DNA of 6,229 nucleotides from DATLAN01 sp035527455 (GCA_035527455.1 DATLAN010000112.1:1-6229); one strand, 5' to 3'. Numbered from the stretch's first letter, positions 1 through 5,510 are shown. Notes: a model not told the origin generated them from the sequence alone. A program made the numbers and translations.

Positions 1-915
1 GACGGTCATCACTTCGGCGCGGATGAACCCTCGGGCCAGATCGGTGTGGATGTTCCCGGCAGCCTCGACGGCGGTTCCTCCTTTTCGCAGCAGCCAGCAG
101 CGGACCTCTTTGTCGCCACAGGTGAAGAAGAGCAACTGGCCCGAGGCATCCAGCAGCTTGCGGATGACGTGATCCCGGTCGACGCTTTGCAGGCCCATCT
201 CTTCCTCGAACTCGCGGCGATCCTCCGTGCTCATCTTCGAGAGTTCCAATTCCAGCCCGGCCGGCAAGGCGATCACCGGGACGTTTTCCGTGGCCATTTC
301 GCCGAACCGTTCGGGACGTTCCTCGTCGTCGGCCGTGTTGACGATCACGATGCGGGGCTTCTCGCTCAAGAGGCGAAACGAGCGGGTGACCTTCAACTGT
401 TCTTCGGTCATGTCGGCTTCGCGGAGCGGTTTGTCCGATTCGATCGCCGAGAGGACCAGCTTGAGGGTTTCTTCCTCGTGGAGCAAGTGGTCGCGTTCGG
501 CGCGGGGAAGCGGCTTCTTGACGGCCTCTTCGATCCGCCCGATGCGTCCGGAGAGGATCTCCATGTCGGCCAGCATGAGGTCCTCGTCGAACGAGCGCAT
601 ATCGGCCGCCGGATCGGATCCGTCGAAGGCGGCGGCGACCAGCACCAGGCATCTGGCCTCGCGGATCAAGGCCAGTCGGGCGGCGTTGCCTTCGTGCGAG
701 CGGCTGAGGCCCGGCGTATCGACGATCTCCAGTGCGGCGTGCGTGATCTTCTTGGGATGATAGACTTCGACAAGCGGCTCGATCCGCGGTTCGGGAATCG
801 TGGCCATCGCCGACTGGGCCGTGTGCGACTGGGCCGGATCGGGGGAGACGGAAGTCAGCCACTCGAACAACGTGCTCTTGCCCGATCCCTGGTAACCGAC
901 AAGGCCGACTTTCAT
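1..915 (-). CDS. Divergent YchF/OLA1-like P-loop NTPase, C-terminus cut by window edge
   Basis: The first 305 codons are present and no stop is reached. YchF/OLA1 proteins are cytosolic Obg-family nucleotidases that associate with ribosomes and stress responses; canonical members are about 363 aa. Seen here: a P-loop GYQGSGKS (residues 7-14), a Walker B/G3 motif VDTPGL (65-70), a helical charged insertion (about 112-185) matching the YchF coiled-coil domain, a G4-position motif IVNTADDEE (191-199), and a TGS-like C-terminal part starting FFTCGDKEVRCW (263 on) and reaching GFIRAEV. The start at 915 is supported by AAGGAG six bases upstream (922-927). Oddities: the usual NVGKS P-loop, the segment after G3 and the HVVR-type strand are altered, and the G4 motif is not the usual N-[ML]-x-E. 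This suggests a paralogue with changed nucleotide handling, not the housekeeping YchF. Family placement is confident; substrate and role are not known. The gene is transcribed divergently from the DUF1080 pair. Confidence 0.88.
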   Translation of the reverse strand, partial: MKVGLVGYQGSGKSTLFEWLTSVSPDPAQSHTAQSAMATIPEPRIEPLVEVYHPKKITHAALEIVDTPGLSRSHEGNAARLALIREARCLVLVAAAFDGSDPAADMRSFDEDLMLADMEILSGRIGRIEEAVKKPLPRAERDHLLHEEETLKLVLSAIESDKPLREADMTEEQLKVTRSFRLLSEKPRIVIVNTADDEERPERFGEMATENVPVIALPAGLELELSKMSTEDRREFEEEMGLQSVDRDHVIRKLLDASGQLLFFTCGDKEVRCWLLRKGGTAVEAAGNIHTDLARGFIRAEVMTV

Positions 916-1102
916 GGCTGGCTCCTTGCAGGACGGGTAGTCCATCCGGGGAGGAAGGTTCCTCCAAGCTGAGTTTTGCGGAACGCGAAGACTCCAGAGC
1001 GATACTATACCCGTGATTGGAGGATGGCACTATCCATGGGTGATTGTCGGGGACTAGTCACTATAGGGGGCGTGCGGATATTTCTTGGTTCCGGCCGAAG
1101 GT

Positions 1103-1131
1103 TTGCACGGTACCGGTGGGCGACTTAGAAT
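1103..1131 (+). promoter_or_regulatory. Candidate sigma70-type promoter for the DUF1080 operon
   Basis: TTGCAC (1103-1108) and TAGAAT (1126-1131) are separated by exactly 17 bases. The -10 box matches the consensus at five of six positions and the -35 box at its first three. Transcription would start near 1138 and give a leader of about 125 nt containing both hairpins. The assignment rests on sequence match only. Confidence 0.5.
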
Positions 1132-1147
1132 GGGGACGACGCGAGAC

Positions 1148-1178
1148 GTGGCTTCATCTTGCGGAGCAAGATGGCTAC
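1148..1178 (+). repeat. Leader hairpin 1: perfect 8-bp dyad with extended stem
   Basis: CATCTTGC (1155-1162) and GCAAGATG (1166-1173) are perfectly complementary around a GGA loop. After a two-base bulge (TT, 1153-1154) the stem extends by GTGGC (1148-1152) pairing with GCTAC (1174-1178), with one G-U pair. That makes 13 base pairs in the presumed 5' leader of the first DUF1080 gene. No U-tract follows, so a classical terminator is unlikely. An RNA structure or a protein-binding operator is possible. Confidence 0.6.
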
Positions 1179-1183
1179 AGACA

Positions 1184-1200
1184 TGCGCGCACGGCGCGCA
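1184..1200 (+). repeat. Leader hairpin 2: perfect 7-bp GC dyad
   Basis: TGCGCGC (1184-1190) and GCGCGCA (1194-1200) pair perfectly around ACG. The hairpin lies 10 bases after hairpin 1 and about 50 bases before the SD sequence of the first DUF1080 gene. It is followed by AAAA, not T, so it does not look like an intrinsic terminator in the plus direction. Alternating purine-pyrimidine bases from 1181 to 1193 also make it Z-DNA-prone. Confidence 0.55.
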
Positions 1201-1263
1201 AAAGTCACGACGTAAGACTCTAACCCCTCACACCCCTGCAAAGACTCGTTGGAGGTCGCAAAC

Positions 1264-1917
1264 ATGAAAGTCAAGATGGTCGCCGTATTCTTCTTCGTCA
1301 GCCTGCTCATGGGTTCGCCCGCTTTGGCCGCGGACGACGCGGACGGTTTCGTGCCGCTGTTCGACGGCAAGACGCTGGACGGCTTCAAGCAACTCGGCGG
1401 AACGGCGAAATACACGGCCGTGGACGAGATGATCGTCGGCCAGTCGGTCCCCAATACGTCCAACAGCTTCCTTTGCACCGAGAAGATGTACGGCGACTTC
1501 ATCCTCGAGTTGGAGTTCAAGGTCGATCCCGGGCTGAACTCCGGCGTGCAGATCCGCAGCAACAGCCTGCCCGACTATAAGGATGGCCGCGTCCACGGCT
1601 ATCAGGTCGAGATCGATCCTTCCTCCCGGGCGTGGAGCGGCGGCATTTACGACGAGGGCCGCCGCGGCTGGCTGAACAACCTGGCCAACAACGAGCCGGC
1701 CCGCAATGCGTTCAAGGCCGAAGAGTGGAACAAGTTCCGCGTCGAGGCGGTGGGCGATTCGATCAAGACGTGGCTCAACGGCGTTCCGGCCGCCGATCTG
1801 ACCGACTCGATGACCAAGACCGGCTTCATCGGCCTGCAGGTCCACGGCGTGGGCGGAAGAGAAGAGCCGCTGTACGTCCGCTGGCGGAATATCCGCCTGA
1901 AGGATCTCAGCAAGTAG
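1264..1917 (+). CDS. Secreted DUF1080 (3-keto-disaccharide hydrolase family) protein, copy 1
   Basis: This 217-aa protein has a signal peptide (hydrophobic 5-21, cleavage likely after ALA at 22) and one DUF1080 domain (PF06439, a concanavalin-like jelly-roll). Family hallmarks in order: FVPLFDGKTLDGF (29-41), the strand FILELEFKVDPGLNSGVQIR (79-98), HGYQVEIDP (111-119), GGIYDEGRRGWL (126-137), EEWNKFRVEA (153-162), LNG (171-173), GFIGLQVHG (187-195) and the closing strand VRWRNIRL (205-212). Characterised family members cleave 3-keto glycosides in the periplasm; many planctomycete members are uncharacterised, so the substrate is unknown. The start at 1264 is chosen because GGAGG (1251-1255) lies eight bases upstream. 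An in-frame TTG at 1249 overlaps that SD and is unlikely to be used. The second copy follows after 35 bases, suggesting an operon and a tandem duplication. Confidence 0.93.
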   Translation: MKVKMVAVFFFVSLLMGSPALAADDADGFVPLFDGKTLDGFKQLGGTAKYTAVDEMIVGQSVPNTSNSFLCTEKMYGDFILELEFKVDPGLNSGVQIRSNSLPDYKDGRVHGYQVEIDPSSRAWSGGIYDEGRRGWLNNLANNEPARNAFKAEEWNKFRVEAVGDSIKTWLNGVPAADLTDSMTKTGFIGLQVHGVGGREEPLYVRWRNIRLKDLSK

Positions 1918-1952
1918 TTGACGTATACGACAACCGTTGGGAGGCACTCGAC

Positions 1953-2573
1953 ATGAAAATCAGGATCGCGATCTCGGTTCTGGCACTCGGTCTGCTGCCT
2001 GGCGCATGGGTGGTTGCCGCGGACGACGACCCATTCGTACCGTTGTTCGACGGCAAGACGCTGGCCGGCTGGCACACGTTGCCCGGCGGAACGTGGGAGG
2101 TCCGCGACGGCGTGATCCTCGGCACGGCCGAAAAGAGCGAAGGCCGGCACGGACAACTGGTGACCGACAAGCGGTACGAGAACTTCATCGTCAGGCTGAA
2201 GTTCAAAGCCGTTCAGGGTAACAGCGGGCTTTACTTCCGCGTCGATAAAGTCCCAGGCGGCGTCGGCGTCCACGGCTTTCAGGCCGAGATCGATCCCGCT
2301 CAGGACATCGGAGGGCTGTACGAGACGGGCGGCCGGGCGTGGGTCGTCAAACCGACCGCCGAACAGGTGAAAGAGTACTTCAAGCCGCAGCAGTGGAACG
2401 AGATGACCGTGCGGGCCGAAGGCCGGCATATCGTCGTCCACGTCAACGGCCACAAGACGGCCGAGTTGACGGACGATCCCGGCCGGCTCGCGGGCCATCT
2501 GGCGCTGCAGTTGCACGGCGGCCAGGACATGCACGTGGAGTTCAAGGATGTCGAAATCCGCGTGCTGCCTTAG
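1953..2573 (+). CDS. Secreted DUF1080 (3-keto-disaccharide hydrolase family) protein, copy 2
   Basis: This 206-aa paralogue of the preceding gene has the same architecture. A signal peptide (about 1-22, followed by ADDD) leads into a single DUF1080 domain: FVPLFDGKTLAGW (28-40), WEVRDGVILG (48-57), NFIVRLKFKAVQGNSGLYFR (77-96), HGFQAEIDP (107-115), GGLYETGGRAW (120-130), QQWNEMTVRAEG (146-157), VNG (164-166), LALQLHGG (183-190) and VEFKDVEIRVL (195-205). GGGAGG (1939-1944) lies eight bases before the ATG. The translation-start region resembles that of copy 1, as expected for a tandem duplication, but the proteins have diverged well outside the core motifs. This copy has the glycine-rich turn and HGFQAEIDP signature typical of the family. 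The two may form a pair with different substrates. The gene ends 22 bases before the 2596-2704 palindrome, which may act as its transcription end. Confidence 0.93.
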   Translation: MKIRIAISVLALGLLPGAWVVAADDDPFVPLFDGKTLAGWHTLPGGTWEVRDGVILGTAEKSEGRHGQLVTDKRYENFIVRLKFKAVQGNSGLYFRVDKVPGGVGVHGFQAEIDPAQDIGGLYETGGRAWVVKPTAEQVKEYFKPQQWNEMTVRAEGRHIVVHVNGHKTAELTDDPGRLAGHLALQLHGGQDMHVEFKDVEIRVLP

Positions 2574-2595
2574 TATCTCATGTCATTTGAATTTC

Positions 2596-2704
2596 TGGGT
2601 GGCTGGGGTCGAGGTGCGAGGGACGAGCACCGAGCCCCCAGTCCTGGCTCCTGGCTTTCTGGGGACTCAGCACTCGTTCCTCGTGCTTCGACCCCAGCCA
2701 CCCA
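2596..2704. repeat. 109-bp REP/BIME-like double-hairpin palindrome between convergent genes
   Basis: Arms of 46 bases (2596-2641 and 2659-2704) are inverted repeats, with 17 perfect outer base pairs and eight differences further in. The centre (2642-2658) contains TCCTGGC twice in tandem. Each arm also folds on its own: the left arm pairs CTGGGG (2603-2608) with CCCCAG (2636-2641) and GGTGC (2613-2617) with GCACC (2627-2631). The right arm pairs CTGGGG (2659-2664) with CCCCAG (2692-2697) and AGCAC (2669-2673) with GTGCT (2683-2687). Six of the eight arm differences form three compensated pairs in these small stems. It sits 22 bases after one stop codon and three bases before the convergent one, so it could serve as a bidirectional terminator or mRNA stabiliser. 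A mobile REP-type repeat is likely, but copy number cannot be seen here. Confidence 0.85.
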
Positions 2705-2707
2705 TCG

Positions 2708-3280
2708 TCACTTCGACCCGGTGATGGCGAACAGCAGGATCAGGCCCAACACGACGGCCACGGCGGCGGCGATCGACCAGTTCATCCAGGCCTTGCCGAT
2801 TTTCTGATCGCGGAGTGCCCGACGTTCGGCGTTTTCCTGGCGGTATTCCCGGCTGTCCTCGAACCGCAGGCGAAACTGCCGCTCGCAGAACGGACACATC
2901 GCGTCCTGGCCGAGCATGTCGCGGGGAGTTTCCAGGACGTGGCCCTGAGGGCAGGGGATGTGCAGCAGGCTTTGTCGTTGGGCGGCGGGTGTACCGAACT
3001 GCACGGCCACGTTCTGCGGAACTCCGCCGGAGTCCGTGCCCGTGTGAATGCCGGGAAAGCCTCCCGGGCCGGCCTGCTCCGATTCGTCCGGCTCATCGTA
3101 GATCGGGGCATACGCGCCGTCCGCGTCCGGGCCGGAGGCAGTCTCATCGACCGGCGGCCCTCCTGGGGGTGGAGGAACCGCGAACTCGCTGTGACAATAC
3201 GGGCACTTGCACTTCTGCCCCGCCAGCGATTCTTCGCCTTGCAGCACGTGTCCTTGGGGACAAAGGAACTGGAACGCCAT
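2708..3280 (-). CDS. Tail-anchored membrane protein with two zinc ribbons
   Basis: This 190-aa protein carries two copies of the same ribbon. The first begins CPQGHVLQG (C7, H11) and closes with CKCPYC (C24, C26, C29). The second begins CPQGHVLET (C110, H114) and closes with CPFC (C129, C132). Each offers a Cx3H plus CxxC set suited to binding one zinc. Between them is a low-complexity linker (34-105) rich in Pro, Gly, Asp and Glu. After the second ribbon come a charged helix (about 141-163) and one hydrophobic segment (168-186) ending ITGSK, so the protein is probably anchored by its C-terminus with the ribbons in the cytoplasm. The start at 3280 is supported by AGAGG six bases upstream (3287-3291) and by the ribbon starting directly after it. 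The open frame extends upstream to 3637, but that part is not protein-like. Small CPxGH-ribbon proteins with TM tails are common in Planctomycetes; the function is unknown. Confidence 0.82.
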   Translation of the reverse strand: MAFQFLCPQGHVLQGEESLAGQKCKCPYCHSEFAVPPPPGGPPVDETASGPDADGAYAPIYDEPDESEQAGPGGFPGIHTGTDSGGVPQNVAVQFGTPAAQRQSLLHIPCPQGHVLETPRDMLGQDAMCPFCERQFRLRFEDSREYRQENAERRALRDQKIGKAWMNWSIAAAVAVVLGLILLFAITGSK

Positions 3281-3337
3281 CGGCCGCCTCTTCGAATCGG
3301 TCCGTCCATCAAGCAGGTCAACACTGTTCAATACTAT

Positions 3338-3367
3338 ATTTTGGACGGAAATCGCTCTTTCGTCCAA
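3338..3367 (-). promoter_or_regulatory. Dyad and possible promoter of the zinc-ribbon gene
   Basis: TTGGACG (3341-3347) and CGTCCAA (3361-3367) form a perfect inverted repeat with 13 bases between. On the minus strand the right half gives TTGGAC as a possible -35 box, with CAAAAT (3338-3343) 18 bases downstream as a modest -10 box. A better -10-like TATAGT (3333-3338) has the wrong spacing. The dyad would then overlap the promoter, as an operator would. Confidence 0.3.
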
Positions 3368-3439
3368 TGGTATCACCGAGGACAAGGGCCGGTTTTGCCC
3401 ATCGGCCGGTACGAACTCGACTACTGGGCAACATGACGG

Positions 3440-3473
3440 CACGGAATCCGTGGGGCGACGAGTGTCGAACCCC
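3440..3473. repeat. Near-palindrome and overlapping small hairpin upstream of the S1 gene
   Basis: CACGGA (3440-3445) and TCCGTG (3447-3452) are perfect inverted copies around a single A, an operator-like shape. Directly abutting and sharing one base is a second dyad: GGGG (3452-3455) plus CGAC (3456-3459) pair with GTCG (3464-3467) and CCCC (3470-3473), with an AA bulge. Both lie about 75 bases upstream of the S1 promoter candidate. Confidence 0.35.
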
Positions 3474-3528
3474 CCTGTCGGGTGAAGTCCCCCGGTGTGT
3501 AAAGTGTTGTCTTTTCGCTGGCCGGCCC

Positions 3529-3558
3529 TTGGAGCCCCTGAGGTGGGTTTGCTAAAAT
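3529..3558 (+). promoter_or_regulatory. Candidate sigma70-type promoter for the S1 gene
   Basis: TTGGAG (3529-3534) and TAAAAT (3553-3558) are 18 bases apart. The -10 box matches five of six consensus positions. Transcription would start near 3565 and give a leader of about 60 nt ending in the AAAGGAA ribosome binding site (3614-3620). Confidence 0.5.
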
Positions 3559-3626
3559 AGAGAATTCCAGCATCTGTCGAGTAGAGAATAACGTGGTTCC
3601 TGCTGGGTGTACCAAAGGAACAAGCA

Positions 3627-5405
3627 TTGACCGGCAACGACCCGAGTGATCAGGCCAAAATGAGCGACATTGAAGACTCCGTTTCGTCTCCCCCGTCCGA
3701 GGAGGCGACCGAGAAACGTGTGGATGAACAGAACGGTGCAGGCGAAACGACGCAGCACAGCGACGCGCAGGCTGAGGAGTTGAAGGAGTTTCGGCGCCGC
3801 ATTCTGATCGGCTCCCAACGGGATCCGGCCGCGTACCGTCCCAAACGCGAACGCGACTGGACCCCCATTTTCGAGTCGCCGGAGAAAAAGCCCGAAGGCC
3901 AGAAGCCCGACGACTCGCCCGCCGCCGCTGTCCCCTCATCGGACGCTTTGCCCGTACCGCCGCAGGAAACACGCGCAGTGCAGAAACCGCCCGAGCAGGA
4001 ACCACTCCCGGCGGAACCACTCCAGCAGGAACCGCTCCCGGCGGAACCACTCCAGCAGGAACCGCTTACGGAAGAAATACTCCTGGAAGAAACGCTCCTG
4101 GAAGAAACGCTTCCGGCGGAATTGACCGAGGGGCCGGTGGGCCGTACTCCGTCCGGACGCGTGCCGCTGCCGAACCTTCGCGCCGAACTCTCGCCCGACT
4201 TGGAAGCCGAGTTCGATCGGGCGATCGGCGGCGCGTCGGTCGAGGAATTGATGGAGGGCGCCGATGAGTTGACCAAGGGGTCACTGCTGGAGCCCGAAAC
4301 GCGGCTAACCGGCCAGATTGTGGCCATCCAGCGCGACGACGTGTTCGTCGACCTCGGCGGCCGAGAGCAGGGGTGCATTTCGGCAAGACTCTTCGAGCAG
4401 CCGCCCCAGCCGGGAACCGCGCTGGAGGTGGTCGTCCTGCGGTTCAATGCCGAGGACGGACTCTACGACCTGACGCTCCCCAACGCCGCCGTCTCGGTCG
4501 ATCACTGGGACGATCTGAGCGAAGGGATGCTCGTCGACGCCCGAGTCACCGGCCACAACGAAGGCGGCCTGGAAGTCGAGGTCAACCACCTGCGAGGCTT
4601 CATCCCCATCAGCCAAATCGCCATCTATCGGGTGGAGAATCTGACGGAGTTCGTCGACCAGAAATTCGCCTGCCTGGTCACCGAAGTCAATCCCATGCGA
4701 CGCAACCTGGTGCTCAGCCGCCGGGCCGTGCTCGAACGCGAAAAGGAAGAAGACCGGCAACAACTCCTCGCCTCGCTCGAGCCGGGCCAGGTCCGCGAGG
4801 GCGTGGTCCGCAAGCTGGTCGATTTCGGGGCCTTCGTCGATCTCGGAGGGCTGGACGGCCTGTTGCACATCAGCCAGCTTTCCTGGGGACGGGTCGAGCA
4901 TCCCCGCGAAGTGCTCGCCGAAGGCCAGACGGTCAAGGTGAAGGTCGAGCAGGTCAACCGCGAGACCGGCAAGATCAGCCTCGCCTATCGCGAAATGCTG
5001 GAGAATCCCTGGACCAACGCGGCCATGAAGTACCCGGCGGGCAGCATCGTCGAGGGTACGGTGAGCAAGTTGATGGAGTTCGGGGCCTTCGTCGAGTTGG
5101 AGCCGGGCGTCGAGGGGCTGATTCACGTCTCGGAACTGTCCTACAAACGCGTTTGGCGCCCCGGCGACGTGGTCCAGGAAGGCCAAAAGGTCCAGGTGAT
5201 CGTCCTCTCGGTCAACCCGGAGGCCCAGCGGATAAGCCTCTCGACGAAGCAGCTCGAAGCCAAGCCGGAGCCTGCCAAGAAGGAAGAAGACGGCGAGCCC
5301 GGCCCCCCGCCCGAAAAGTCCCGCAAGCGCCAGGGCCCCGACAAGCCGCTCCAAGGCGGCCTGGGCAGGGCGTCCGGCGGCGAACAGTTCGGGTTGAAGT
5401 GGTGA
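3627..5405 (+). CDS. rpsA: Ribosomal protein S1-like RNA-binding protein with long disordered N-terminal extension
   Basis: S1 binds single-stranded mRNA and helps load it on the 30S subunit. This 592-aa protein has four S1 domains, at about 222-290, 297-367, 384-456 and 469-542. Their order and linkers match domains 1-4 of bacterial S1: LSRRAVLEREKEED (363-376), DFGAFVDLGGLDGLLHISQL (399-418), LENPW (458-462) and EFGAFVELEPGVEGLIHVSE (484-503). Domains 3 and 4 are the best conserved; 1 and 2 are more diverged. Residues 1-220 are acidic and proline-rich, with a five-residue repeat at 125-166. The C-terminus (545-592) is charged and ends glycine-rich. The start is TTG at 3627, because AAAGGAA (3614-3620) is well spaced before it; the ATG at 3660 has only a weak AGG upstream. 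E. coli S1 has six domains; four-domain S1 proteins are common elsewhere. It could be the main S1 or an S1 paralogue, hence the cautious symbol. Confidence 0.87.
   Translation: MTGNDPSDQAKMSDIEDSVSSPPSEEATEKRVDEQNGAGETTQHSDAQAEELKEFRRRILIGSQRDPAAYRPKRERDWTPIFESPEKKPEGQKPDDSPAAAVPSSDALPVPPQETRAVQKPPEQEPLPAEPLQQEPLPAEPLQQEPLTEEILLEETLLEETLPAELTEGPVGRTPSGRVPLPNLRAELSPDLEAEFDRAIGGASVEELMEGADELTKGSLLEPETRLTGQIVAIQRDDVFVDLGGREQGCISARLFEQPPQPGTALEVVVLRFNAEDGLYDLTLPNAAVSVDHWDDLSEGMLVDARVTGHNEGGLEVEVNHLRGFIPISQIAIYRVENLTEFVDQKFACLVTEVNPMRRNLVLSRRAVLEREKEEDRQQLLASLEPGQVREGVVRKLVDFGAFVDLGGLDGLLHISQLSWGRVEHPREVLAEGQTVKVKVEQVNRETGKISLAYREMLENPWTNAAMKYPAGSIVEGTVSKLMEFGAFVELEPGVEGLIHVSELSYKRVWRPGDVVQEGQKVQVIVLSVNPEAQRISLSTKQLEAKPEPAKKEEDGEPGPPPEKSRKRQGPDKPLQGGLGRASGGEQFGLKW
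3996..4124 (+). repeat. In-frame minisatellite (15/30-bp units) coding pentapeptide repeats in the S1 extension
   Basis: A 30-base unit occurs at 3996-4025 and 4026-4055 with one mismatch, and a third copy begins at 4056. A related 15-base unit is perfectly repeated at 4080-4094 and 4095-4109. The units encode repeats of the form E-[PIT]-L-x-x, such as EPLPA, EPLQQ, EILLE and ETLLE, about eight in a row (residues 125-166). Multiples of three keep the frame, so length change by slippage would be tolerated. The repeat probably forms a flexible acidic spacer. Confidence 0.85.
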
Positions 5406-5415
5406 GGGGGAAGAG

Positions 5416-5450
5416 TTTTCAGTTGTCAGTTTTCAGTCGTCAGTTTCTGA
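5416..5450 (+). repeat. Tandem heptamer repeat, TTTTCAG type
   Basis: Five consecutive 7-base units begin 10 bases after the S1 stop codon: TTTTCAG, TTGTCAG, TTTTCAG, TCGTCAG and TTTCTGA, the last one degenerate. Heptamer short tandem repeats are known intergenic elements in some bacteria, notably cyanobacteria. Here they sit at the 3' end of the S1 transcript. No strong terminator hairpin precedes them. Confidence 0.75.
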
Positions 5451-5510
5451 TTCTGTCTCGAACCATCGACTCCGACGAAGTGCGTTCAGCGGGCTGCACT
5501 GTTCGGTCCC

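Larger units (their letters stand above)
916..1263. other. Divergent intergenic region, 348 bases
   Basis: This gap separates the YchF-like gene (leftward) from the DUF1080 genes (rightward). It holds the rightward promoter at 1103-1131 and two leader hairpins, listed separately. For the leftward gene, two TATAGT hexamers read on the minus strand (1004-1009 and 1060-1065). Either could be a -10 box, but neither has a convincing -35 box 16-19 bases upstream. The pentamer ACTAT occurs three times (1004, 1029 and 1060). I see no gene in this stretch. Confidence 0.6.
3281..3626. other. Divergent intergenic region, 346 bases, with three dyads
   Basis: This gap separates the leftward ribbon gene from the rightward S1 gene. 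It contains a 7-bp dyad at 3341-3367, a 13-base near-palindrome at 3440-3452 overlapping a small hairpin (GGGGCGAC 3452-3459 with GTCG 3464-3467 and CCCC 3470-3473), and a promoter candidate for the S1 gene at 3529-3558. No tRNA cloverleaf and no convincing small gene was found on either strand. Confidence 0.55.

Noticed and set aside
46..972. Long open frame on the plus strand across the left end
   Set aside because: It is antisense to the YchF-like gene, whose motifs, SD and family match are clear. The plus-strand product resembles no protein family; such frames are common in GC-rich coding DNA.
1058..1068. Eleven bases (TCACTATAGGG) identical to the core of the phage T7 promoter
   Set aside because: Over the 20 positions ending at this GGG only 14 match T7. 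The -11 to -8 recognition bases differ (T-A-G-T in place of G-A-C-T), and no phage polymerase or vector sequence is nearby. Probably chance.
2596..2704. Insertion sequence or MITE ends
   Set aside because: Terminal inverted repeats are present, but I see no target-site duplication flanking them (bases 2595 and 2705 outward do not match), and there is no transposase. A REP/BIME-type repeat fits better.
3456..3490. tRNA T-arm-like TCGAACCCC stretch
   Set aside because: No acceptor stem, anticodon arm or D-arm can be placed around it on either strand.
3281..3637. N-terminal extension of the zinc-ribbon gene up to 3637 in the same frame
   Set aside because: The extra residues are not family-like. 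The ATG at 3280 has an SD and directly precedes the first ribbon, and the extension would run through the S1 promoter region.
3660..3662. ATG as start of the S1 gene
   Set aside because: Only a weak AGG precedes it, while the TTG at 3627 has AAAGGAA at good spacing. It remains possible and would shorten the disordered arm by 11 residues.
4305..5354. Long open frame on the minus strand inside the S1 gene
   Set aside because: The four S1 domains on the plus strand account for this stretch. The minus frame mirrors their codon structure and has no recognisable domain or SD-supported start.
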